Source of the DNA: Warburgia ugandensis
Taxonomy: Eukaryota > Streptophyta > Magnoliopsida > Canellales > Canellaceae
Direction of reading: 5' to 3'
Length of the DNA: 64,000 nt
Assembly (NCBI GenBank): GCA_035236585.1
Contig: CP141136.1
Span: 50,051,136 to 50,115,135, forward strand
Both the position numbers and the translations under genes were made by a program. The notes under the pieces were generated by a model, which made no database searches, was not told the DNA's origin, and worked only from the letters and a program-made list of their open reading frames with translations. Every line of letters starts with the position of its first letter. Within the stretch, counting starts at the first letter, position 1. This document shows positions 38,203-50,990 of this stretch, piece by piece.

Positions 38203-38495
38203 GATCCTCATTACAAGATTCACTCAAAAGGGAAGGAAAATCCTAATCTAGGAAAGCAGGAAATTTTTTATTTTTATGAAGATTCACTTACCCATTTCCT
38301 TCACTTTTCAATTTCCTGAAAAGGAAAGATAGAAATAAGTACCAAATTCAAGAAACAAGTTGATTATGCACTAAGAAATTTTTAAAAATGCACCTAAAAA
38401 TACCTAAAATGATAAAAGTATGCAATTCCTAAAACTTTTGATTTTTTTTGATTTTTTGGATTTTTAATTAAATTTTATAAAAACTTCATTGCAGG
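38203..38495 (-). other. Leader remnant of a D-type element
   Basis: Non-coding stretch between the end of element B and the primer-binding site of the D LTR. By position it is the 5' leader of a minus-strand Athila-like element, cut by element B. Confidence 0.45.
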
Positions 38496-38513
38496 ACCTT
38501 AGCAATGGTTCCA
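38496..38513 (-). promoter_or_regulatory. Degenerate Athila-type primer-binding site
   Basis: The minus strand reads TGGAACCATTGCTAAGGT, preceded by TTTT; compare TGGCGCCGTTGCCGGGGA. The D LTR adjoins it on the right. Confidence 0.7.
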
Positions 38514-38519
38514 AAAACT

Positions 38520-40663
38520 TATTGAGTTTTTCGCAAGTACATAGGCTATTGTAGTATAGTGTATGCAAGTACAAGTCAATCTTACAGGGACAACCTTTAA
38601 GAAATTGGAGTTTTAATAAAGTTTAATTATTCAAAAATTAAAATTAAATGAAAAAATTTAATAGAAAGTGCAATCAGACTTCAGATGTATATAATCAATG
38701 GAAATTACAGAAATCCAATTAAAAAAGACAACAATTTAACTAAAGAAACATGAAAAATCTGTTTCCCTAGATTGATTATCATCAAATTCTTTAGATCTGG
38801 TCTCATAAACTTTGATTAGCCTTGATCAATTTCTTCCTGGTGCTTCTAATTGATGACCCACCAAAGAGATTAGGCAGATTCTCAATAATTGCAAACATCT
38901 GGTCTAGATAAGAAATTTGAGTTTTAATAACTTAGATCAAATTTTTTATTCTCAAATTGAAGATCAAGAATGATTAGCATGCTAGGAAATGTCCTAAGAA
39001 ATCAAATCTGGAAGTTGATTTAAAATTGGATGTGAAACAAATGAGAAATTGAAGATATTCAATGATTAAAGCAAAATCGTTGATCTAATTAAACTTGAAT
39101 AAGATAGCTTTGGATTAAACAGTTCTTGGATTAAGTGAGAACAACATAGAACATAGATAATAGGACACAAATAAGACAAAATGCATATAAGAACAGTTAC
39201 AGGACTAAAATGTAATAAAAATTATTCTACTGAGGCCAAAAGGATTTTTTTCCATAAAGTTCCTTAAATTTCCCATAAAACAAAACTAGAAGAAGAAGAC
39301 TTTGCAGGAGGAGATTGCCGGAGAACATGGAGAAGCTAGAGGCCAAATGAATATTGTTGGGTGTGGTCGGTGCTGTGGAGTGTGATCAATAGTGTTGGTG
39401 CGGTGTAGTAGCATGGAAGACGAAGACAATGGAACACCGGTGATTGTGGAGATGGGATTGCTATGTTGGGTAGAGACTTGTGCTAATGTGGAATGGTGTG
39501 ATGTTGGGGAGAGTGGAGGTAGATGACAATTTGGGCTGCACAAAGTTGGAGTGGAGACTAGGCAGTCGTCGATGAAGAAGGCTAGGTGACGGTGCGCAGA
39601 CGACACAATCTGTGTGACAGTGGAAAAAAGACCAAGAGAGGGAGTGGAGAGGGATAGGTACATGTGATTCGAGCTACTTCAATTTGTGTGATGGAGGAGG
39701 AAAAGCCAGTGCTTGGGTGACACGTCAAGTAGATACTGATAGAGGAAGATGATGGGAAGATTGATGCTGACGACCAAATGGAGAGATGGGGAACAAACGA
39801 TAGTGCGGTAGACTGGAGAACTTGGAAAGACGACACGATCGATAGTGAATAGAGTGGGTGGCGATGATGGTAATGGAAGCAGACGACTCGTCATGTCGTG
39901 GTGAAAAACAAAGACAGGAGGGGAATTAAACAAGAAAGAGAATAGGAAAAAGATGAGGGATTGGCCAGTGCAGTGAAGTGGAGACTAGTTGATGATGGAA
40001 GAATAGGGTGGAACGATGAGGGCTAGGCAGAGAAGGGAAGTGTGAAGGGGAAAACAGTAAACGAAAGTGGGATGTGACTGAGAGAGATGTGAAAGATAGT
40101 AAAAGGAAGAGAAAAAAAAAAACAAAGAAAAAAGCAGCAAGGAATGATGAAGGTAAGTAATAGGAAACTAAAGCAAAACTAAAAAGAACTCTCCTCCTTG
40201 GGCTCCCACGGTTCCCTCTTTATAAAACTTTTCACTTCTAATTCTCTTCTCCCCCTCTTTCCTTATCCTTTACGAGTTAGTTCCTACTAGGAAACTTTCT
40301 CTTCATTCCAAATCTTATCCATAATATTCTCTCCTTATTAGAAATCTTCTTCTTTTAGGAAATCATCCAATCTTGCATGTTGATTCTGATGGGTGATCTA
40401 CACCATTAACTTTTAATCTATACCATCTTAGCTTCTTTTGGTTAATTTGCAAAACAATAGACCAAATTAGAGTCATCTAAACCATACATTATACCTCTGA
40501 TTAGATCTGATGATCATTTGATTGTTAATTTTGACCAATTAATGGTTGGATGATCAATTATGGATAAAATATAAATTAAACTAAAAATTACAATTTTGAT
40601 AAGTTAGGTGGTCTAATTGAATGCAAAAATAGGGGTATTTTGACCTAAATTGAAAACTTAACA
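38520..40663 (-). repeat. LTR group D, minus-strand copy
   Basis: The 2.14 kb LTR starts TGTTAAGTTTTC on the minus strand and ends CTTGCGAAAAACTCAATA beside the primer site. It is homologous to the plus-strand copy at 998-3065, including the pyrimidine-rich zone (here purine-rich on the given strand, 39290-40180), which produces three overlapping spurious frames on the minus strand (39286-39663, 39582-39836, 39679-39933). Confidence 0.75.
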
Positions 40664-41880
40664 GCATCCATACTAAGTTTAATCATCAAAGAAGATAACC
40701 CAGAAATAACATTTGAAAACATGGAGGTTCGAGGGGTTTACTAGCATGATGAACATCATTAGTTAACCATGAACCAGTAGTGATGAAGAAACAAAGTATG
40801 CTTAATTTCCCAAAAATTCGAGATGAAATCAGCAACAATCAAACATTATTGTAGGCATGCCTAGACTGGAAGCATAAATTAACATCATGTAATAATAAAA
40901 TCATGAGTTTCAAGCAAGAACATCCAAATCAAGGTGAATATATCATGATTATGAAGCTTTCTGGTTCAACATCCCCAGAAATTAGTAACACTAAAATTTT
41001 GAATGAAACCATGCACTTTGAGCTTGGCTAATCCAATCCCATATTAGGATTTCATCCAACCACAAATCCCCTACCTATGATCGATGGTGGGGTGGTTGGA
41101 TTGCCCAATTTATGCCTTGGTAGTATTGAATGGTTCTTGTGTATTGAGCTTCACTCAATGGAGACGAAGCTCCACGATTTTCCTACTTCCACCTTCCCAA
41201 GTTCCAGTCTTTCTCCAACCAAATCCCCCATTGCTTCTTCCTTGTTTTTCCCATTATTTTTGACACTTTCCTCCCATCTTCTTCCCTGGTTCAGCCTATC
41301 TCTTAGCAAGTTTCCTCCTCCATCGTTAGTGGCTGAAATATTTCCCAGCCTAATGTTTTGGTTTCATTATATACTTAAGTTTTTATTATTTGCATGTGAA
41401 TGTTAAGTGACATGTGGGGGTCCAGTTGCATATGGCTTGTGCTCCCAATGTGGATGGTCCTGATTTAATCTATAGAATCCTATTTAACTAACTTGTTTTC
41501 AACTATATCTTATTTAGGGTATATTTTTTAATTGTACCCTTGACAGTAATTTACCTATTTTAAATTTCTAACTAATTAATTAAAATTTCACTAGGGACTT
41601 CATTTGGTGTTTAGGATAGGACCTTGACCTATTGTTAATCTTCAATTTCCTCATTCTAACACCAATTATATTTTTAATTTCCATTTTTCCTTTGAAAGGT
41701 CACTTAATGCTAGCTAAGTGTGATTTTTAAATTCCTCTTTTTCCTTAGACATTTTCTTTTTGAATTTCATGATTAGCCTAAAAATTAACTCAAAGCAATT
41801 ATCCAAACCTAATTCCTCAATGCCTCGTTGAATTCTTCTCCATGACCTTTAAATCATACATTAATAAATAAAAATAAAAA
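40664..41880. other. Unassigned sequence between D and C LTRs
   Basis: The first bases (GCATCCATA ... TTTAATCATC) mirror the flank of the plus-strand D copy (TGATTAAA ... TATGGATGC at 950-990) and so are probably the internal 3' end of a D element. A 109-codon frame at 41077-41406 encodes a hydrophobic, Ser/Pro-rich peptide without a domain I recognise; a stretch of LTR-like composition is the simplest explanation. No other feature is seen. Confidence 0.4.
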
Positions 41881-44012
41881 ATTACCCTTTTTTGTAAATT
41901 CATTGATTTATTTATTAGAAATGAATATTTACATGTATTACAAATTAGTACCAAATTACATCAGAAATTGGACTCATAATACATAAGTGTAAGACTAAAA
42001 ATTGCATCCAATTCAAGAGCATAAAACTTGATCTAAAAATCCACTTCAACCTACTCTAATGCTTATAAACTCAATTAAAATAGAATTCCAGGAGAACAAG
42101 GGAAGAAATCTAAGAGAAAAGATGATTGAAGTCTTGAACGAAGCAAGGATCACAACACATGAAACTAGATGGATCTAAAGGAGCAAAACATGTGAAACAA
42201 AAGAGGAAATCAATGATCTAAGCTTCCTCTTCTCTTGGCTGTCACTACGAGAGAAGAATGACCTTGGATCATTCATGAATGAGCAAGGAAATCTATGAAT
42301 CCAAGATGATGGATTCAAGCAAAAGCAAGGGAAATAAGTAAAGGAAAAAGCAATGAAACCAAAAACAAGGAAAAAAAGGCACAATACTGACCTGAACTCC
42401 ATGAAGGCAAAGCAAGAGAAACAACCTTCATTAAGAGAGCTTAAGGCTGGAACAAAGAAGGAAAAGGAAGATCTTAAGGAGGGAGGCATGAAGGCTTTTT
42501 ATAAAGTGGGGCAAGGTTTTTTGCATTGAATAGAAGGGGAGAAAAAGTAAAGTGCATTGAACTCTTTCCTTCCTCCAAAAGATCTTCCACATAAAATTAC
42601 TTGAAGTTCCCTTTTTGTTTTGTTCTCTTGCTAATCTAAAACAAATCTAAACTCAAGTGGGCCAAATAATAATTTTTTTTACCAAAATAAGAATAGAATG
42701 GAAGAGGTGAGGTGAGGTGAGGTGGCGAAGGAGATATGTGGATGATGTGAGAGAGAGAGAGAGAGGGGAGCTCCTACAAAGTAGGAGTTATGCATGGATC
42801 TCCTCTTCTATTGGATTTCCACATTAAATCCCTAGAGAATGAAGGGAAGTGATGGGAAATTGATGGAAATATAGATGATAAGATAAGGAAAGAAAGAGAA
42901 AGAAATAAACATAAAAGGATGAGGTGGGGATATAAGATAAGACAGAATGGAATGGGAGCTCCTACAAAGTAGGAATGAGGTGTGGAGCTCCTTCCCTCCA
43001 AAGTAGTTCATGTGGAACACTTTGCTGGTTAGGGAAAGAAAGAGACAGAGGTGGAGATTGAGGGAAACCTAAGAAGAATGAGATAAGGAGGAATTATATG
43101 GTTTGATTGGCTAGATAGGTGAGGTGGTCATTTAGGATTAGTTGGGTGGGTGAAGTGGTAGTTTAGGAAGGTGGAAATATTAGTGAAAGACTTTACTCCT
43201 AAGTGAAATTTTGTGGGAATCATGTAGGGTGAGGTGGAGAGAGAAAAAAGTGAAAAATAAGATGGAAAAAGGAAAAATAAAGGTGGGCACTTCCTATTAG
43301 TCTACATGCATGCTTTCCCATTGATTTTCACTTAAATATCTTCTCATTATCCTCTTAAAAATCCCATGGATATTTTCTTTAGATTCTCCTCCAATCATGG
43401 CCTTCCATGTAGCTTGGATTAAGTGGCTTGATGGCTTGTTTTGAGAGCTCATTTGGCTCGGCTTCATGGTTGGCTTTGGTGGTTGAACCCCTTTAGCTTT
43501 GATGGCTTGGCTAGACTCCTTAGCTCACTTAGCTTGTCACCTTCTAGCATGGCTTGTACATGGCTAGGTGGCTTGTGTAATTCCCATGCAAAGGTGGTGG
43601 ACTTTGAATGGCATATGTATGGGCCCATTTTAAGCACCTTTGACTTCTCCAATTCCATTCTTTGCTTACCTAAAGGTGATCTTGATCCTTGATCTTAGTT
43701 TGGATTGATGACATTTATGCCTTGACTTGATCTTTTGATCATGATCTTCAATTTTTATCTCAATCGATCTTGACATCAGATCACCATCTCAATTCCTATA
43801 AAAAATAAAAATCTAATTAAATCCTAAAAATATGATTATTCTTATACTTATCTTGGATTAGCCTCTGAACTTACAAATTATCAAATATTTGATTTATTAG
43901 GTCAAAAATTCATGTGCTATAATTTTGGGGCCAAACCCAAAATTTAATTTTAAATGTTATAACACATGAGCAACCAATTGAGTAATTTTTATACAAAATT
44001 TGACACTTATCA
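41881..44012 (-). repeat. LTR group C, copy C3 (3' LTR of Athila element)
   Basis: The right end GACACTTATCA and the last kilobase align with 5100-6093 and 24720-24917. It contains a GAGGT pentanucleotide run (42704-42725), a GA run, and two copies about 190 bp apart of a block holding TCCTACAAAGTAGGA (42771 and 42960 regions). The left end lacks the primer-site-proximal LTR terminus, so it is truncated or too diverged. Frames 42175-42489, 42774-43001, 42832-43020 and 43441-43692 are spurious. Confidence 0.65.
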
Positions 44013-45844
44013 CACCCTTAACGAGCATTTTGCTAGCCTAAGAAAAACATGTGAAAAATTATTTTACAAAAATTGACACAAAGTGCCACTTTTGTAGCTA
44101 CTCGCGATTGCATTTAGCATATGCAATAAGCCCTTAAACCCCTATGTTGCCCCTAGTGGACAAGTTAGGCCTCATGAGGGTTTGCAGTGAATATGCCCAC
44201 AAAATTTCATAAGGTTGAATCCCTTATTTTATCTTATAGAATCCTCATCCACAAGTACTCTACTAGTTTTAACAACTTAATATAGATGAATGATAATTCT
44301 ACTAGTTATCCACATACTGAAGCCATTTTATCACAGTTATCTCTCAAAGTGCATGTGTGTGTACAGCTACATAAGTTATGACTTCTAATTAGGTATGCCT
44401 TTGTTCCATTGGAAATATGTTTTGACCTCAAATTCTCACAAGTATACTCTTAGAAATGAAGCTCTCAAAGAAAGGAGTAAAACATATTTATCTCATTATG
44501 TGATCAAATCCAACAAAGCTAATGGTTCACATAGAATTTAAGCACTAAAAAGACAACGGAATATGACCCATAAGAATAGATGTTATTATAAAGATTAGTA
44601 GGTGTAGTTTACTTTAGTTCCTTATATTTATGTCAGGCCATCCTCCCCTAAGATTCATAGGCCTTTAATTAGGAAGAAATATATGCTTGGAATAGGTTTG
44701 GAAAAGAAGTGTATAAGAATTCAAAATTTTAAAAATGAGTAGAGGTCTTCTTTCGATTGCTGGACAACTTTGACAAAACTAAAGTGAATATCTTTTTGCA
44801 TTCTTACCTTTCTAACATTTTTTTACTTTTCACTTTTCCTTGAAATTCTTATGAAAGAAAGACTTTTCCTTTCTATGACTTCAGTGCTTTTCACTTCTTT
44901 AACTTTTTTCTTTCTTTCTTGAACTTTTTCTTCCATCTCCACTCAATTTTGAAAATAGGTAATATTTATTTGTTTTAGTGGGTTTTTCTGTGTTAAGGTA
45001 TGTGGAGTTAAGAAATAAAAGGCTTAAGAAAATATAGAATTACTTATAACTCTCAAAAAGGAGATAGTCTTTAAAATTAACTTGTTTATTGGTCTCTACT
45101 ATTTTTCTTAGGGTCTCTAAGTCATACCTCATTATTAGTCTAGACTATGTATTGTGTGTAAATATTTTTCAAGACGTAACTTTTATAAAATGCTATACAA
45201 CATTAATAGCATGCAAAATTAGCCATATGCAATTCTATTAAGAGGTTGAAGTAGTGGCATTATTAAATTTCTAAAAATCCAATTCTGATCATAGTAAAGA
45301 AACTTGACCTAAATTTTTTTTTTTTAAACAAAAATACAAGAAAAAGTAGAGACTTCTATGTATACCTATACCTCCAACCTGAAATAAACATTGTCCTCAA
45401 TGTTTGAAAACATAGGACACTATGTGATAGAGTAATGATGTAGAATACTAAGGTTCTAAAAACCTCTAGGTTGCCTCCCAGTGAGTACTAAGTTTTATGT
45501 CTTCAACTAGACACAATGATGATGAGCATAATAAATGCAAAGTGTAAAGTTTTCTGGACCATGCCAAGGTGGGTCATGGTAGACCAGTACTTCTAATGAT
45601 GTTTTCTCTACCTCAAGATTGATTAGTTCTACAAAGGGTTTTAGCCTTTCTCCATTAACCTTTGACATTTTACCATCCTTTTTTATCTTGATGGCCCCAT
45701 GAGGATATGAGGTACATATTGTGTAGGGTCCTATCCATCAAGACCTAAGTTTTCCTAGGAATAGATGCAACTTGGAATTATACAATAAGACCTTTTGTCC
45801 TAGTATGCAAGACCTCCTCAAGATTTTTCTATCATTGTTAATAT
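44013..45844 (-). other. Athila 3' internal region without readable gene
   Basis: This is the stretch between integrase and the 3' LTR, where many Athila elements carry an env-like gene. Here no frame longer than about 60 codons and no membrane-protein signature is visible. A short word around 45370-45500 is typical of the non-coding sequence following Athila pol. Confidence 0.5.
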
Positions 45845-46960
45845 TCATTTGGTCTTTGTATAGCCATGCAAACTTGTATGCATGTTTCTCAACTCATCCA
45901 ACTCATTGGGTTGGGGTTTCCTTTGGATTTCAGTAGCATCTAAATCAAAATTAAGCATGTTAATAGCCCAATATACCTTATGTTTCAATTCTACTAGTAA
46001 GTGGAAGGCCTTGCCATAGACCAGGCTGTAGGCTAACATGCCTATGGGAGTCTTATAAGCAATGCAATAGGCCTATAAAGTATCAATAAGTCTTATAACC
46101 CAATATTTCCTACTTGGATTAATTGTCTTCTCTAAAACATGCTTGATTTTCCTATTCGACACCTCTACTTGCCCTCTGGTCTAAGGGTGATATGGGGTAG
46201 CTATTCTATGATTGAAACAATACTCTTTAATTTAATTTTCAAACACTTTATTGCAAAAGTGCTTTCCCCCATCATTAATTATGGTCTATGGAGTACCAAA
46301 CCATGCAAATATGGTTTCCTTTAAGAAATTGACCACAACCTTATGGTCATTGGTCTGGTAAAGTATTGGCTTCTACCCACTTCGACACGTAGTCCACCCC
46401 CATGAGTATGTACAAATATCCAAAGAAATTAAAAAATGGCCCCATGAAATCTATAGCCCAAATAATAAAAGATTCTACAATTAGGATTGGGTTTAAGGGA
46501 ATCATATTTTTCCTCCCTATACATCCTATCCTTTAACACTTAGCACATTCTATGTAGTAAGAATATTCTTTAAAAATCATGGACCAATAAAAACCACACT
46601 GTAAAATCCTTATACCTATGTTTCTAGAGCTAAAGTGGCCCCCACATGAGCATGATAGAAGAAGATGATTTCATTATGGTCAATATTGGGTATGCATCCC
46701 CTAATAACTTGATCAGGACAATACTTAAATAAGTATGGGTCATCCCAAGTAAAGTATCGAACCTCAGCCATAAATATTTTTCTATCTTGTTTGGTCCAAT
46801 TATAAGGCATTTGTCCTATCATAAGATAGTTAACTATACCAAAGTAACTAGAAAATATGCATTAATTGTTTGTTTAGAAAAAACTTTTGTAATAGGCACA
46901 TTTTCACTAGTATTCTCCACCATTAGTCTAGATAAGTGGCCTACTATAACGTTTTTGGAA
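45845..46960 (-). pseudogene. Athila integrase pseudogene
   Basis: On the minus strand the order is a zinc-binding-region peptide near 46616-46822 (WDDPYLFKYCPDQVIRGCIP), the catalytic core with AIDFMGPF near 46430-46462 followed by VDYVSKWVEA, the TPYHP / GQVEVSNRKIKHVLEKT block near 46135-46210, and the C-terminal peptide LVYGKAFHLLVELKHKVYWA at 45845-46039. These are standard Athila integrase blocks; the enzyme joins element cDNA to target DNA. Several stops and frame changes separate the blocks (for example a stop inside the TPYHP block), so no functional protein is made. It is upstream of the C3 LTR on the same strand. Confidence 0.88.
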
Positions 46961-47326
46961 CATTTTTTTTCCTTGAATTTCAAGATCAAACCCTTATAGT
47001 AGTAGTATCCATTAGATAAGATCTAAACTTATCTAGCATGAACACGACTTCCAACAACTCCTTTTCTATGATAGAATAGTTTATTTGTGTTGTTGAGTAT
47101 TTTACTAGCATAATATATCACATGGGGAAGTTTGTTAATGCACTACCTCAAAATAGCTCTGATCACATAGTCCAAAGCGTCACACATTATCTCAAATGGT
47201 GCACTCCAGCCAGGTAGTTGAATGATAGGAGCAAAGGTTAGTTCAGCCTTTAGGCACTCAAATGCTCTTCTACAATCTTTATCAAAGCCAAAAGAGCCCT
47301 CCTTTGTAAGTAAATTACAAAGAGGC

Positions 47327-48180
47327 CTAACAATCTATGATTAATCTCTTGTAAAACCCAGCATGGCCAAGAAAAGAGCTGATTTCTTTCACTGTCCTTG
47401 GTGGAAGAAGGTTGGTGATTAAATCCACCTTGACCTTATCTACCTCTATACCATTGTTTGATCTTATATGTCCTAAAACATTGCCATTTTGCAGCATAGA
47501 ATAACATTTTCCCCAATTCAATACTAAAATTTTCTCCTGACACCTTGAAAGAAATAACTTCAAATGGTGCATGCACTTACCAAAGGAAGAATCAAATACT
47601 TAGAATCTCTACCATGTCAAAAAAGATGTTCAACATACACCTTTGGAAAGTGTTTGGAATATTGTAAAGTCTGAAAGGCATATGTTAGTAAGAAGATCCT
47701 AAAAGGGCAGGTGAAGGTGGTCTCCTCCTAATCTTCATGTGCTATAGGAATCTAGTTATATCCAGAATAACCATAAAAAAATAAAACAATAATAACTATG
47801 ACAAGCTAACATCTTAAGCATTTGGTCAATAAATGGAAGAGCAATGTGGTCTTTCCTTGTGATTGCGTTCAACTTTTTGTAATCAATACAAACCCTCCAC
47901 CTAGTGGTTATGCAAATAGGGACCCACTCATTGTTCTCATTTTTTATTATCATGACACCAGATATCTTGGGTACAACCTGATTAGGGATGACCCAAGTAC
48001 TGTCAGAAATGGTGTATATCACGCCAACATCTAAAAGCTAGAGGAATTCATCTCTTACGACATCCTTCATGTGGGGTTTTAGTCTCCTCTATGTTTCCCT
48101 AAAAGTCTTAACATTTTCTCTAGATGGATTTCGTGCATGCACATAGTAGGGCTAATCCCTTTTATGTTTGATATGGTCCA
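47327..48180 (-). pseudogene. Athila reverse-transcriptase pseudogene
   Basis: Readable blocks are WRVCIDYKKLNAITRKDH and PFIDQML (47756-48022), the strand beginning GYN and EETTFTCPF near 47720, and GHIRSNNGIEVDKVKVDLI with SSFLGHAGFYKRLI (47327-47572). These are conserved in Athila reverse transcriptase. The catalytic (V)FMDD segment, expected near 47590-47605 between DMVE and the following Ser/Phe-rich block, is missing altogether, and stops and frameshifts occur on both sides. The enzyme is dead twice over. RNase H follows at lower coordinates but is largely unreadable. Confidence 0.88.
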
Positions 48181-48315
48181 CCCTAAAGCTGTCTTGTGTT
48201 CCTTGAGAACATCAACAAACTTATCTTCCTATTCTTAGTATAGATCTATGGCTATGATTACAAGTAAGATATCTTCTCGTCCTATGTAAGAGCACTTTGA
48301 ATTTTCAAGGACTGG

Positions 48316-48522
48316 CTAAAGGACCAAGGTTGGTGGTTTTTCTACAGAAGATATATCAACAGACTCTGGTGGAGGGATTGGCTCCACATGAGGGTTCCAC
48401 TTAGAGGTATCCGTTATGGGTGCAGCATCTAATAGATTATTGGCATCTTCAATGGAGTTGTCTATATCAAAATCACAATTGAAATGAGCTAAACATTCCT
48501 CAAGTGGATTTGAGATGGACAT
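48316..48522 (-). pseudogene. Athila pol linker fragment
   Basis: A 68-codon open frame. The N-terminal part (LEECLAHFNCDFDIDNSIED) is a conserved Athila segment between protease and reverse transcriptase; the Pro-rich rest leads towards the reverse transcriptase. It pairs with the similar fragment at 6773-7069. Confidence 0.75.
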
Positions 48523-48843
48523 GGTTGCGTATCCTAAATTAGACCTTCTATTAAATTTACTACATAAGAATCATGAAGGTCTAAATGCTAATGGTCGGCA
48601 TTGAAAACATTAAGCTTGACTTTAATGTTGCAAAAGGATAGCTTTATTACACCATTCCTACAGTTAATTATGGAATTGGACATTACTAAAAAAGGAAGTC
48701 CAAGTATTATCAGAATCTGATGACCAGGGTTTGACACAGGCTGGTATCCAGTACAATAAAATCTATAGGATAGTAAAACTGGTTCACCTATATTAACATA
48801 TCTTCAACCATAGCATGTAGTATTTTACTGATCTATCTACTAA

Positions 48844-49086
48844 TTACAATGTGGTATTGGTTGGTTTAAGATCACCGAGCTTAAGTTGCTCATAGATAGA
48901 ATATGGCAACAAGTTGATAATATCCCTTAAGTCAAGCAATGCTCTATCTATGAGATGGTCTCCAATAATGCATGAAATTGTAGGGCACCCTTGTGAAACC
49001 CCAAGTTTTTTAGACCTTTTTCCAATAATAATAATAATAATTTTCTTTATAAAATAGGTGGGATCATTAAAAATAAAAGCTTGCAA
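48844..49086 (-). pseudogene. Athila aspartic protease pseudogene
   Basis: The peptide contains GCPTISCIIGD, then RALLDLRDIINLLPYSIYEQL. Family members have the active-site motif DLGAS at the position of DLRDI here, so the catalytic loop is altered. A run of isoleucines from an AAT microsatellite (49027-49043) shows slippage at the start of the frame. Gag, which should lie to the right, is missing: unrelated sequence begins near 49087. Confidence 0.8.
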
Positions 49087-50990
49087 TTAACATGAATAAC
49101 ACAGCATTCAAAAGAAATGTCCAAAAGAAAACCCTGAGGGTCATCCAAGATTTCAAAACCATGACACTAAATAGAAATCAAATCGTCAATACATTTAGCA
49201 TGCTCAATCTAAAACAACGACAAATCAAACATGGTGTTGAAAAGAACAGTAACAATAACATGTCCAAAATCCCCCAGGGTCCATCCATGATCACCATTTT
49301 ATAAACACATCACCATGTAAATGTTCACTATACAATAGTGTGGGTCCAATCTATCTAAAATATAAACATCCATGTAGAGCCCAAAAAGTCTAAACACAAG
49401 TTCAAGAGACATACACTAAATCACTCTTTGAAAACAAAAAAGCAAATTGTCCTTGAGGCCTTCACTCTAATCAACACTTCTCCACCTCTTTTCCTTAGTG
49501 CTATTGTGCTCCAAATCTGAGGCATTGCAAAACAAGGCAATGCCTCAGCAAGCTATGCTTGTGTAGGTGATCACATTCAATAAAAAATACAGTAAAATCA
49601 TGTGGCATGAAATAACAATGTCATGGAGAACCTTATAGAATAAAAACATGTACAAGGCACGTTAGATCATCAAATGTCCATAATGAATAACACATGAAAA
49701 ATCATAAGTATAAACAAATCAATATCAAATCTGATCATCATGGCAGGCAAGGCATGAGCAACACATGGATATGCATCCATCAAAAGCAATAAGGATTTGT
49801 GTACATATCATAATATAAATGTATGTCGTGTTGAATAAAACATCATGCACAATCGAGCCCTATGAGTGACTCAACTACACTCATGGCAATGGTGATGAGT
49901 ACTCATTCCAAACTTGGGTCCCTCACGTGTAGCCTGCATCAGCGCTCAGGCTTGGCTTACCCCGTCATTCCGCACATGTAGCCCGCTTCAGCCCTCGGGC
50001 CCAGCTTACCCCGAGATCCCTCACGTGCAACCCACTTCATCCCTCTTAGCATAGTACCCACCGGGAAGAAGCACCTGTCATAAATTAATAGTCATGAAGC
50101 AAGTATAAAAAATCCATGCATAATCATTCTTGATAAAACCAAATCGAGAGTGTAATTCAATATATGAACATCATACATCGAAAATCAGTGTATAACATCA
50201 TCAATAATCAAATCGATGCAAACTAAAATATACTAGAAGTAGTGCATAAATCATGCAAAAAATGATTAGTAAGCATATCGACAATACATACTAAAAAATA
50301 ATCTCATGCAAACATGGTAGAACATAAAACCCATGTCTCAAAGCTTCAAATAATACATCATAATCAGTGAAATCATGGAAAAATCCCGTATGTAATCACC
50401 TATCTCAGACGACATACTATTCGTATGTAATCCCCACTTCAGTTGGACCCATCTCTAGTGCGGTCCACCATGATTCCATTCACCTAGTTTGAGGCCTGTG
50501 CATGCCCTAAAGTAATGGTGAATACGCATCCCTGGCTTCGTGGCACTGGCTCTGTAGGGGCGCTGGCCTTCGCAGGCTTGTCTCTTTGCTCTCGTGGGAA
50601 CTCCTTGAGCATGTGCCTTGTTTCTCCACAGCCAATGACTATCTGTACTGGAATGGTGGCTGTAGTTACTATTGTGGGCCCTAATATCGACGACCCAGTC
50701 ATGGGCATGGTTATCCCACATGTTGACCCTTACACCGAGGGCACACTCACCTATCTTGAACTCTCCTCGGTCTAGTAGGGTGCTATTGGTCTGGAGCCCC
50801 AAGGGGTTGTGTGAATGTGAAGGGCCTCTTGCCCTAAGTAGGCTGACTCATCTCTCCTCGACCCCGTACAAGGTCCCTCTCAAACACAGAGGCCATGTTA
50901 GTAGCCTATCTCACTGTGGTCGGGTGGGAAATAAGCACCCCATGCCTTGCAATGCCTCAGATATAGATAGTTGCAACAGGTTGATGCGTT
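49087..50990. repeat. Unassigned GC-richer, LTR-like block
   Basis: It replaces the expected Athila gag. A word near 49545-49570 (CAGCAAGCTATGCTTG) also occurs in the Tekay-type LTR F (62037-62053), and a GC-rich core (50450-50990) recalls the cores of the A and B LTRs, so an LTR fragment of another Tekay-like family is likely. No terminal repeats could be fixed. Overlapping frames on both strands (50455-50802, 50484-50708, 50515-50775, 50672-50992) have no recognisable domain and look like composition artefacts. Confidence 0.4.
49921..50048. repeat. 49-bp tandem repeat, about 2.6 copies
   Basis: Units start at 49921, 49970 and 50019, each opening CC(T/G)CAC(G/A)TGTAGCC-like and containing CAG(C/G)GCTC / CTTACCCCG. 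The second unit is near full length, the third is partial. GC content is well above the surroundings. Confidence 0.85.

Noticed and set aside
39286..39933. Three overlapping Ser/Pro-rich frames on the minus strand
   Set aside because: They sit in the pyrimidine-rich zone of a D LTR, overlap one another in different frames, and have no counterpart frame in the plus-strand D copy.
41077..41406. 109-codon frame with hydrophobic Ser/Pro-rich product, possible small gene
   Set aside because: No signal peptide or domain can be argued, the surrounding sequence is repeat-derived, and splice signals or a matching promoter are not evident.
44013..45844. Possible env-like gene of the Athila element
   Set aside because: The position is right but no frame of useful length, signal peptide or membrane segment is readable.
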